Shown here: one piece after another, positions 26,319-33,929 of the stretch
How positions within the stretch are numbered: position 1 is the first letter of the stretch
How the letters are laid out: every line of letters starts with the position of its first letter
Origin: JACCWP01 sp963801045
GTDB lineage: Bacteria; Actinomycetota; Actinomycetes; Propionibacteriales; Nocardioidaceae
Length of the DNA: 64,000 nt
NCBI GenBank assembly: GCA_963801045.1
Contig: CAWDDC010000003.1
Coordinates: 186,001 to 250,000 of the forward strand
Reading direction: 5' to 3'
The notes under the pieces: model-generated
The model's database searches: none
Told to the model about the DNA's origin: nothing
What the model saw: the letters and a program-made list of their open reading frames with translations, nothing else
Translations under genes and position numbers: made by a program

Positions 26319-27985
26319 TCACATGCGCTCGGGCGCGGACACGCCGAGCAGCCGGAGACCGTTGGCCACCACGACCCGGGTGGCGGCCACGAGCACCAGC
26401 CGGGCGTGGTGCAGGTCGCCGACCTCCTCGTCGCCCATCGGCAGCACCCGGCAGTCGTCGTAGAACTTGTGGAAGACGGCCGCGGTGTCCTCGAGGTAGC
26501 GGGCGACCCGGTGCGGCTCCCGCAGCGTGGCGGCCAGCTCCACCACCCGCGGCATCTCGGCCAGCGCGCGCAGCAGGTCGCCCTCGCGCTCGTGGCCGAG
26601 CAGGGCGGGGTCGTACGCGCCGGGGTCGAGGGTGATGCCGAGCTCGGCCGCGTTGCGCAGGATCGACGACAGCCGGGCGTGGGCGTACTGCACGTAGTAG
26701 ACCGGGTTGTCGCTGGTGCGGCGGGACCACAGCTCGAGGTCGATGTCGATCGGGGAGTCCGGCGAGTAGCGCACCAGCGCGTAGCGGCTGGCGTCGACCC
26801 CGATCGCGTCGACCAAGTCGTCCATCGTGACCCCGGTGCCGGCCCGCTTGGACATCCGCAGCGGCTCGCCGTCGCGCACCAGGTTGACCATCTGGCCGAT
26901 GAAGATCTCGAGGTTCTCGCCCGGCACGTCGCCGAACGCGGCGCACATCGCCATCATCCGGCCGATGTAGCCGTGGTGGTCGGCCCCGAGCATGATGAAG
27001 ACCCGGTCGAAGCCGCGCTCGCGCTTGTCCAGGTAGTAGGCCAGGTCGCCGGAGATGTAGGCCGGCTGCCCGTTGGACCGGACGACCACCCGGTCCTTGT
27101 CGTCGCCGAAGTCGCTGGACCGCAGCCACAGCGCGCCGTCGGACTCGTAGGTGCGGCCCAGCGCCGTCGATCCGGTCGATCGCCTTCTGCACCGCGCCCG
27201 ACTCGTGCAGCGAGTTCTCGTGGAAGTAGACGTCGAAGTCGACGCCGAAGTCGTGCAGCGACTGCTTGATCTCGGTGAACATCAGGTCGACGCCCTCGCG
27301 CCGGAAGACCTCCTGCGCCTCGTCGTCGGGCAGCTCGAGGACGCCGGGCTCCCGCGCGACGACCGCCGCGGCGATCTCGTCGATGTAGGCGCCGGCGTAG
27401 CCGTCCTCGGGCACCTCGCGGCCCTGGGCGCGCGCCAGCAGCGACCGCGCGAACCGGTCGATCTGGGCGCCGTGGTCGTTGAAGTAGTACTCCCGCGCGA
27501 CGGTGGCGCCGGTCGCGGCGAGGACCCGGGCCAGGCTGTCGCCCACGGCCGCCCACCGGACAGCGCCCAGGTGGATCGGCCCGGTCGGGTTGGCGGAGAC
27601 GAACTCCAGGTTGATCCGCTGGCCCGCCAGCGAGTCGCCGCTGCCGTACGTCGTCCCCCGCCGCCAGGACCGCGCCGGCCACGACACCCTGGGCTCCGGC
27701 CTCGACCCGGAGGTTGAGGAAGCCGGGACCGGCCACCTCCACGTCGGAGATGCCGGGCGCACCGCTGAGCCGGTCGGCCAGCAGCTCGGCGACCTCACGC
27801 GGCGGGCGGCCGGCCTGCTTGGCGAGCTGCAGCGCCACGTTGGTGGCGTAGTCGCCGTGCTCGCGCACCTTGGGGCGCTCGATCCGTACCTCGGCGGGCA
27901 CGCCGTCGCGCAGCGTCAGCGCACCCTCGTCCACCAGTGCGGCGAGGGCGTCGGAGACGACGCGGGACAGCTGCTCGGGAGTCAC
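26319..27985 (-). CDS. argS: Arginyl-tRNA synthetase (two frame breaks)
   Basis: Class I synthetase of about 555 residues. GTG at 27985 begins MTPEQLSRVVSDALAALV, then the N-terminal Add-1 domain with PKVREHGDYATNVALQLAK. A frame break near 27655 leads to LEFVSANPTGPIHLGAVRWAAVGDSL, which holds the HIGH-like element. A second break near 27168 (extra G in GCTGGGCC) leads to VVVRSNGQPAYISGDLAYYL, ADHHGYIGRM and LRMSKRAGTGVTMDDLV, the KMSK-like loop. The C-terminal DALR domain ends in RLLGVSAPERM. It follows the response-regulator gene by 4 bases. Both breaks disrupt an essential gene and are taken as sequence errors. Confidence 0.94.
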
Positions 27986-27989
27986 CCGT

Positions 27990-28418
27990 TCAGGGTATCT
28001 GCGCGCTGCTACCGGATTCCTCGCGGTCGCGGCCGCGAGACAGCAGGCCCTGCACGGTGTGCACCAGGTCGTCGGGGTCGAACGGCTTGGTGAGGTACGC
28101 GTCGACGCCGATGCTGCGGGCCCGGCTCAGGTGCGCGGGCAGCGTGCTGGTGGTGACCATGACGATCGGGAGGTCGGCGGTGTCCGGATCGGCGCGCAAC
28201 GCGGCCGCCGCGGTCAGCCCGTCCATCCGCGGCATGACCAGGTCGAGGGTCACCAGATCGGGTCGGCAGCGCTGCACCGCCTCGAGCCCGTCGTGCCCGT
28301 CCGTCGCCTCCACGACCTCGATGCCCTCGAGCTCGAGGTTCATCCGGATCAGGCTGCGCAGGGACTCCTGGTCGTCCACGACCAGGACGCGCGGGCGGGC
28401 AGGGGATGTCACGTCCAC
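27990..28418 (-). CDS. Single-domain response regulator
   Basis: 142 residues, a lone receiver domain without an output domain. The acidic pair is at residues 15-16 (VLVVDDQESLR), the phospho-acceptor Asp at about 59 (LVTLDLVMPRMDG), Thr near 88 and Lys near 110 (AYLTKPFDPDD). GTG at 28418. The argS start follows 4 bases after its stop, so the two are probably co-transcribed, which is odd for an essential tRNA synthetase. The cognate kinase is not visible nearby. Confidence 0.9.
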   Translation of the reverse strand: MDVTSPARPRVLVVDDQESLRSLIRMNLELEGIEVVEATDGHDGLEAVQRCRPDLVTLDLVMPRMDGLTAAAALRADPDTADLPIVMVTTSTLPAHLSRARSIGVDAYLTKPFDPDDLVHTVQGLLSRGRDREESGSSAQIP

Positions 28419-28487
28419 AACGCTAGTCGGCCGCCCCCGCTCGCGTACGACACATCACCGGACTGTTGTAATGTCACTCGACCCAGG

Positions 28488-28559
28488 GCCCCCGTAGCTC
28501 AGGGGATAGAGCATCGGCCTCCGGAGCCGTGTGCGCAGGTTCGAATCCTGCCGGGGGCA
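28488..28559 (+). tRNA. tRNA-Arg (anticodon CCG)
   Basis: Cloverleaf fits by eye: acceptor GCCCCCG/CGGGGGC, D-arm GCTC..GAGC, anticodon loop CTCCGGA with anticodon CCG (reads CGG), variable loop GTGCG, T-arm GCAGG-TTCGAAT-CCTGC, discriminator A. One T-T mismatch at the base of the anticodon stem. The CCA end is not encoded, as usual in this phylum. A -10-like TAATGT lies about 15 bases upstream. Confidence 0.95.
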
Positions 28560-28652
28560 CCTCTCCGCTGCGGGGATGTCCGGTACGGCCGCCCGGTTCC
28601 GACGTCCCCGGCGAGAGGCACCGCACCGGTGCCGGTCGAGAGGAGAGGTCCC

Positions 28653-29054
28653 GTGAAGTACATGATCTTGCTGTACGGCTCCCAGCAGGACTACGACGTC
28701 CTCGGCGGCAGGCCCACCGACAAGCCGCCGATGTCACCGGAGGACGTCGCAGCCATGCACGCCTACATGGAGGCCTTCCACCAGAAGCTGATCGAGTCCG
28801 GTGAGCTCGTCGACGCCCAGGGGCTGACCGCGCCCGTGCACGCGCGGCGGGTCCAGCTGAGCAAGGGCACGCCGGTGGTGACCGACGGGCCCTACCCCGA
28901 GACGCAGGAGGTCCTCGCCGGCTTCACCGTCGTGGAGTGCGAGAGCTTCGAGCGGGCGACCGAGCTCGCCGCGCAGCTGGTCAACCCGGAGGCCGAGGGT
29001 GAGTACGTCGACATCCGGCCGATCGCCGGGTCCATCGAGGCGCTCGACCTCTGA
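28653..29054 (+). CDS. YCII/DGPF-domain protein, partner of the following ECF sigma factor
   Basis: 133 residues, intact: MKYMILLYGSQQDYD, then a YCII fold and the family motif TDGPYPETQEVLAGFTVVE (the DGPF-type loop). GTG at 28653 with GAGAGG upstream. Small YCII proteins are the standard genomic partner of ECF42 sigma factors in actinobacteria (established from comparative work); the enzyme activity is unknown. The sigma factor gene starts 38 bases downstream on the same strand. Confidence 0.9.
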   Translation: MKYMILLYGSQQDYDVLGGRPTDKPPMSPEDVAAMHAYMEAFHQKLIESGELVDAQGLTAPVHARRVQLSKGTPVVTDGPYPETQEVLAGFTVVECESFERATELAAQLVNPEAEGEYVDIRPIAGSIEALDL

Positions 29055-29092
29055 CCGGCGACCGCCGACCACCGCCAGTCGCCCACGAGCCG

Positions 29093-30331
29093 ATGCCCGC
29101 CGAGGTCGAGGACCTGCTGCGCCGGCTGGCGCCGCTGGTCCTCGGCGCGGTGGTCCGGCGGTACGGGCACTTCGACACCGCCGAGGACGCGACGCAGGAG
29201 GCGCTGCTGTCGGCCGCCGTGCAGTGGCCGGCCGACGGCGTCCCGGACAACCCGCGGGGTTGGCTGATCACCGTCGCCTCGCGTCGGCTGACCGACCTGC
29301 TGCGCAGCGAGCAGGCGCGCCAGCGCCGGGAGGACACCGTCACCCGGTGGACGCCGCCCGACCGACGGCAGGCGCCGGCCGCCGACGACCCGCCGCTGGA
29401 GTCCGACGACACCCTGGTGCTGCTGTTCCTGTGCTGCCACCCCTCGCTGTCTCCGGCCTCGCAGATCGCGCTGACCCTGCGCGCTGTGGGCGGCCTGACC
29501 ACGGCGGAGATCGCGCGGGCGTTCCTGGTGCCGGAGGCGACGATGACCCGGCGGATCAGTCGGGCCAAGCAGCGGGTGAAGGACAGCGGCATCCCGTTCG
29601 CCCTGCCGCCCGGCCCGGAACGCACCGAACGGCTGGGCGCGGTCCTGCACGTGCTGTACCTGATCTTCAACGAGGGCTACGCCAGCACGTCGGGAGCCAG
29701 CCTGCAGCGTGTCGAGCTTGCGGCCGAGGCCATCCGGCTGGCCCGCACCGTCCACCGGCTGGTGCCGGACGACGGTGAGGTGGCGGGGCTGCTGGCGCTG
29801 ATGCTGCTCACCGACGCGCGGCGCCCCGCGCGGACCGGCGCGGACGGCGCTCTCGTGCCGATGGCGGAGCAGGACCGGAGCCGGTGGGACGCCGACGCCA
29901 TCGCCGAGGGCGTCGCCCTCGTCTCCGCTGCGCTCCCCCGCGGCGCGACCGGCCCGTACCAGCTGCAGGCGGCGATCGCCGCCGTGCACGACGAGGCGCC
30001 GTCGGAGGTGGCGACCGACTGGCCCCAGATCCTGGCGCTGTACGACGTGTTGCTGCAGCTGTCCGACAACCCCGTGGTCGCGCTGAACCACGCCGTCGCG
30101 GTGGCCATGGTCCGCGGCGCCCCGGCTGGACTCGAGCGGCTCCGCACGCTCGACGCCGACGAACGGCTGGCCCGCGACCACCGGCTCCCCGCGGTGCGGG
30201 CCCATCTGCTGGAGATGACCGGCGACCGCGAGGCCGCGCGGAACGCCTACCGGGACGCCGCCGCCCGCACCACCAGCGTGCAGCAGCAGCGCTACCTCAA
30301 CGGCCGGTCCGCCCGCCTCGCCGAGGCCTGA
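29093..30331 (+). CDS. ECF42-type RNA polymerase sigma factor with long C-terminal extension
   Basis: 412 residues, intact. Sigma region 2 (LVLGAVVRRYGHFDTAEDATQEALLSA) and the PRGWLITVASRRLTDLLR element are followed by region 4 (LRAVGGLTTAEIARAFLVPEATMTRRISRAKQRV). After about residue 180 comes a 230-residue extension with LYLIFNEGYAST, ALMLLTDARRPAR, LYDVLLQLSDNPVVALNHAVAVA and a TPR-like end. This architecture, along with the DGPF partner, defines ECF42, in which the extension replaces an anti-sigma factor (family knowledge). No anti-sigma gene follows, which agrees with this. Confidence 0.92.
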   Translation: MPAEVEDLLRRLAPLVLGAVVRRYGHFDTAEDATQEALLSAAVQWPADGVPDNPRGWLITVASRRLTDLLRSEQARQRREDTVTRWTPPDRRQAPAADDPPLESDDTLVLLFLCCHPSLSPASQIALTLRAVGGLTTAEIARAFLVPEATMTRRISRAKQRVKDSGIPFALPPGPERTERLGAVLHVLYLIFNEGYASTSGASLQRVELAAEAIRLARTVHRLVPDDGEVAGLLALMLLTDARRPARTGADGALVPMAEQDRSRWDADAIAEGVALVSAALPRGATGPYQLQAAIAAVHDEAPSEVATDWPQILALYDVLLQLSDNPVVALNHAVAVAMVRGAPAGLERLRTLDADERLARDHRLPAVRAHLLEMTGDREAARNAYRDAAARTTSVQQQRYLNGRSARLAEA

Positions 30332-30508
30332 GGACTGGCCGTACGGCCAGACAAGTCGCCCCGCCATCGACATTCGCGATCGCGTGCGGCACTATCACTC
30401 TCGGTAATTAGTTCGTTGCAACCCGTAACTGTCGCTTCGGTCGAGCGTTGTTCCTGGCAGCGCGACCGGCGTCACGGCCCCTCGTGACGCCGCCCCTGAG
30501 GAGGCACC
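30332..30508 (+). promoter_or_regulatory. Leader of the choice-of-anchor P gene with hairpin
   Basis: 177 bases. An AT-richer stretch at 30400-30432 (GGTAATTAGTTCGTTGCAAC) is the likeliest promoter area. At 30468-30491 a perfect 9-bp hairpin GGCGTCACG / CGTGACGCC with a 6-base loop lies 7 bases before the strong GAGGAGG ribosome site, so it could affect translation or mRNA stability. Confidence 0.5.
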
Positions 30509-31819
30509 ATGTCCAGCTCGTCCACCAGGATGCCCGGGCTCAGTCCCCGGCACAGTCCCCGGCTCACCCGCGGCGTCATCGCCGTCCTCGCCTGCGTCGG
30601 CACCGCCGGCGTCACGCTGGTCGCAGCCGGTGCCCCTGCCGGCGCCGCCGCCGATCCGGCAGCCACCACGACCACCGACTTCGCGCTGGAGGCCTCGGCC
30701 TTCGGCAGCCAGGTGACCGACGGCGTCCTGCACACCACCTCCGGCCGCTCCGGCCTGGTCGCGATCGGCTGCACCAAGCGGCCGGCATCGACCGGTCCCG
30801 CGGCGTCGACGCCGACCAGCTCGGTGAGACCGGCTCGGTCCACGGCATCACCACGCGGGTCTGGACCACATCGGCCGACGACGTCGTCACCAGCCACGCC
30901 CGTAGCCGGGTCAAGGCCTGAGCCTCGGCAACGAGCTCGGCTCGGTCGCGCTGACCGATCTGATCGTCAGCACCCGCACCTGGCACGACGGCAGCGGCTT
31001 CCACCGCGCGCACACGTTCAGCCTGCTCGGCCTGTCCGGCGGGCTGGGCGGCAACCCCGTACCGGGCTGCCCGGCGCCGACGAGATCGAGCCCGGCCAGA
31101 CCATGGAGGTGCCCGGCGTCGTCGCGTTGACCTTCGACCGCCGCAAGGGCGGGACCGACGGTTCCGGCGCGAGCGCCACCTCGACCGGCCTGACCCTCGA
31201 CATCGCCGACGGCACCCGCGCGGTGGTGGGCGTCGCCTCGTCCAGCATCGGCTCCGGCGTCGCCGGAGGGGTGCTCGGCGGCAAGGCCGAGTCCGCCTAC
31301 AGCGCCGGTGGCCTGCTGACCTCGCGCAACGTCATCAAGAAGAGCGTCCCGTGTCGCGGCACCGGTGGGGAGTGGCGCAACGACAGTGGCGGCGCCGTGC
31401 AGCAGCCCGGTCTGTCCATCGGCGCGGCGACGGTCGGAGCGCTCGGCACGCAGGTCGCCCGCGGCCAGGCGGTCGCCCGGACCCGCGCCGAGACCGAGCG
31501 CGTCTCGCTCAGCGGCGGCGAGGTGATCGTCCAGGCGATCAAGTCGCAGGCCAACGTGGTGCGTGACGGCGACACCTACGCACGCACCGCCAAGGGCTCG
31601 AGCATCGGCCGGCTCGTCATCGGGGGCGAGCAGCAGCCGCTGCCCGACCCGGGCGAGTCGCTGCGGATCCCGGGCATCGCCGTCGTCACCCCGCAGGTGG
31701 TGAACCGGACGGCCCACAGCATCACCGTCGTCGGCCTGCGGATCGCCATGCTCGGCGGCAGCGACGCCGGCACCGTCGTCGACATCAGCAAGTCGGCGGC
31801 CCAGATCAAGGCCCGGTGA
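30509..31819 (+). CDS. Secreted choice-of-anchor P family protein (about three frame breaks)
   Basis: Exported protein of about 436 residues. Signal peptide at residues 1-49 (twin-Arg-free, hydrophobic LTRGVIAVLACVGTAGVTLVAAGAPAGAAA). The mature part is rich in Ser, Thr and Gly and beta-strand-like: TDFALEASAFGSQVTDGVLHTTSG, then in another frame DQLGETGSVHGITTRVWTTSA and GNELGSVALTDLIVSTRTWHDG, and again in the first frame PGQTMEVPGVVALTFD onward to the end. Breaks lie near 30778, 30920 and 31065. The homologous halves look like two copies of one beta-rich domain. The family name is that used in automated databases; function unknown, probably surface-associated. Confidence 0.75.
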   Translation: MSSSSTRMPGLSPRHSPRLTRGVIAVLACVGTAGVTLVAAGAPAGAAADPAATTTTDFALEASAFGSQVTDGVLHTTSGRSGLVAIGCTKRPASTGPAASTPTSSVRPARSTASPRGSGPHRPTTSSPATPVAGSRPEPRQRARLGRADRSDRQHPHLARRQRLPPRAHVQPARPVRRAGRQPRTGLPGADEIEPGQTMEVPGVVALTFDRRKGGTDGSGASATSTGLTLDIADGTRAVVGVASSSIGSGVAGGVLGGKAESAYSAGGLLTSRNVIKKSVPCRGTGGEWRNDSGGAVQQPGLSIGAATVGALGTQVARGQAVARTRAETERVSLSGGEVIVQAIKSQANVVRDGDTYARTAKGSSIGRLVIGGEQQPLPDPGESLRIPGIAVVTPQVVNRTAHSITVVGLRIAMLGGSDAGTVVDISKSAAQIKAR

Positions 31820-31845
31820 CCGCGGGGGCGGTCCACCTGGTCTAG

Positions 31846-31907
31846 CGGGGGAACCACGGGGAACCACGGGGGAAGCAACGGGGGAACACGGGAGAACCAC
31901 GGGGGAG
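31846..31907. repeat. Tandem GGGGGAACCAC-like repeats
   Basis: About six imperfect direct copies of an 11-12 base unit (GGGGGAACCACG, GGGAACCACGG, GGGAAGCAACGG, GGGAACACGG and so on) start 27 bases after the stop of the choice-of-anchor P gene and end at the terminator hairpin. Non-coding; origin and role unknown. Confidence 0.7.
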
Positions 31908-31911
31908 ACAC

Positions 31912-31954
31912 AGAGCGGCACGGCGAGGCGGTCAAGGCCTCGCCGTGCCGCTCT
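31912..31954. terminator. Bidirectional terminator hairpin between convergent genes
   Basis: Perfect 18-bp stem AGAGCGGCACGGCGAGGC / GCCTCGCCGTGCCGCTCT with a 7-base loop, followed by TT. It sits between the convergent choice-of-anchor P and LCP genes, where a two-way terminator is expected. Confidence 0.85.
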
Positions 31955-31982
31955 TCTGACGGCTGGGCGACTGGACTGCGTC

Positions 31983-32903
31983 TCAGCAGCCGCCCTCGAC
32001 CCGCGCGTCCGCACGGGCCCGGTCGGTCAGCGAGCGGGCCTGGCCGATGTCGGGGAAGACGACGCTGGCTCCGCCGGCCGAGCCGGTGCCGCCGCGTACC
32101 GGGCAGATCTGCACCTTGGAGGCGTCGACCTCGAGCACCGCGCGGGCGAGCCGGTAGAGCTCGGCCGGCGGCAGGTCGACGTCGACGTTCTTGAGGAACG
32201 ACACCATCAGCCGCTCCAGCTGACCGGGCTTCGCGGTGAGCTGCTGCACCTTCTTCAGCGTCCCGCTCAGCAGGTAGCCCTGGTCGCGTGAACGGTCGAA
32301 GTCGCCGCCGGGCAGCGCGTGCCGCATCCGGGCGAACGCCACCGCCTCGACCCCGTTGATCTGGTTCATGCCCTTGTGCACCGAGGCGATCGGCAGCGAC
32401 CAGGAGTACGGCGAGAAGACCTTGACGCCACCCACCGCCGAGATCATGTTCTGCAGCCCCCAGAAGCTGGTGGTGAACACGTAGTCGGGGGTCAGCCCCA
32501 CCATGTCGGCCACCGACTGCGCCATCAGCTGGGGGCCGCCGTAGACCATCGCGGCGTTGATCTTGTCGGTGCCGTAGCCGGGGATCGGCACGTACGAGTC
32601 GCGCGGGATGCCGATGATCGTGGCGTGGCCGGTGCCGGAGTTGATGCCCACCAGCTGGATGGCGTCGGCCCGGCTGCCGGTCACCGGCTGCCCGGGCCGG
32701 GCGTCGGAGCCGAGCGCGAGGATCCACACCACGTCGTCGTCGGCGTCGACCGCGTGCGCGCCCTCGACCCGGACCAGCGACGCCTCGACCCGCGGCGTGG
32801 CGGCGTCGGGCAGCAGCAGCGCGGTCAGGGCCAGCACCACCACCAGCAGCAGGGTGCGGCGCACCCGGTGGCCGATCGTGGCGGTGATCTCGGCGCGGTT
32901 CAT
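31983..32903 (-). CDS. LytR-CpsA-Psr (LCP) family cell-wall glycopolymer ligase
   Basis: 306 residues, intact. One N-terminal membrane segment (RTLLLVVVLALTALLLPDA, residues 16-34) and an extracytoplasmic LCP domain: VVWILALGSDARPGQPVTGSRADAIQLVGIN, HATIIGIPRDSYVPIPGYGTDKINAA (the Arg/Asp set that binds the polyprenyl pyrophosphate) and VAFARMRHALPGGDFDRSRDQG. LCP enzymes attach wall polymers such as teichoic acid or arabinogalactan to peptidoglycan (family knowledge), a step beyond WecA. ATG at 32903 overlaps the upstream lipoprotein stop (ATGA), but the same frame is open further upstream through GKPEDKPGGKPRGGGEERP, so a longer cytoplasmic N-terminus is possible. Confidence 0.88.
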   Translation of the reverse strand: MNRAEITATIGHRVRRTLLLVVVLALTALLLPDAATPRVEASLVRVEGAHAVDADDDVVWILALGSDARPGQPVTGSRADAIQLVGINSGTGHATIIGIPRDSYVPIPGYGTDKINAAMVYGGPQLMAQSVADMVGLTPDYVFTTSFWGLQNMISAVGGVKVFSPYSWSLPIASVHKGMNQINGVEAVAFARMRHALPGGDFDRSRDQGYLLSGTLKKVQQLTAKPGQLERLMVSFLKNVDVDLPPAELYRLARAVLEVDASKVQICPVRGGTGSAGGASVVFPDIGQARSLTDRARADARVEGGC

Positions 32904-33729
32904 CGGCCGCTCCTCTCCCCCGCCGCGGGGCTTGCCGCCGGGCTTGTCCTCGGGCTTGCCGTGGCGTGCCGTTGCCGTCGCCCTTGCCGTCGCCCTTGCC
33001 GTCGCCCCGCCGTGACCCTTGCCGTGTTGTCGTCGCGGTGGGCGCGGGCGTACGAGCCCGGGGCCCCGGTCGACCGCTGCAGGTCGTAGCCGAAGACCCG
33101 CCAGCCCGCCTTCGCCCGGGTGAGGTAGAGGTCGCCGGTGACCGCCGTCTCGGTCTGCTTGCCGTCGTCGGTCGCGCCGACCAGCACCAGCTCGACGGCG
33201 GCGGTGGCACCGACGGCGGTGCCGCGGGGGGCGTAGCCGATCAGCCGCACCACCCGCCGGGTCGCGACCGCGTCGACGAGGTCGCGACCGGCCGGGATGT
33301 TGGTGGTGAGGTCCACCTGGCGCCGGGCCTGGTCGGCGGCGCCGGACGTGAACGTGGCGAACGCGGCCCCGACCTCCGCGTCACCCGCGCCGGCGGGGGT
33401 CGGGTAGTCGAGGTCGACGAAGGCCTTGTCCATCCACTGCGTGACCGCGCTGCCGGCCCGCTTGGCCAGCTGGTCGGACTGCTTGGTCCCCTTGTCGGGC
33501 CAGCGACCCCACACCGTCTTGACCCGTACCTGGACGGGGCCGGCCTGCGGGAGCTCTGGTCCCGCGTCGCGCCGGTCCGGACGGCAGCGGCGTGCTGGAC
33601 TGCTCGTCGTCGCCGTCGCCGGTGCAGCCGGCGAGGCCGAGGGTGAGGGCGACCACGGCGCACACCGCCAGCCCAGTGGTCAGGCGGCGTGCGGCGCGGT
33701 CGGCGCGGGGCGCGGGGCGTCGGGCGCAT
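32900..33729 (-). CDS. Probable lipoprotein of unknown function (frame breaks)
   Basis: Signal peptide and lipobox LTTGLAVCAVVALTLGLAGC (about 33635-33695), then GDGDDEQSSTPLPS. After a break near 33545 the next frame reads VKTVWGRWPDKGTKQSDQLAK, MDKAFVDLDYPTPAGAGDAE and AGWRVFGYDLQRSTGAPGSYA: a soluble domain of about 170 residues with an alternating alpha/beta look, not matched to a family by me. The start is uncertain; ATG at 33729 needs one more shift. The 3' part is a GC-rich Gly/Asp/Lys-coding repeat, and the frame may change there too. It probably works with the following LCP gene at the cell surface (inference from overlap). Confidence 0.65.
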
Positions 33730-33929
33730 CCGTCCAGCACACCACACGCTGCAGCTCGGCCTCGCACCCGGCGCGCCCGCCGTTCGGATAATGTTCATGA
33801 AGATCCTCGACATTCAGCTGCCCCAGACGACGGAATGCCGCGTCGGCGGTTAGCCTGGGACAGGCACGCACGCTGCGGTGCCGGTCGAGTCCGGTGCCGC
33901 CGACACCGACTGATGAGGCGATCCACGTC

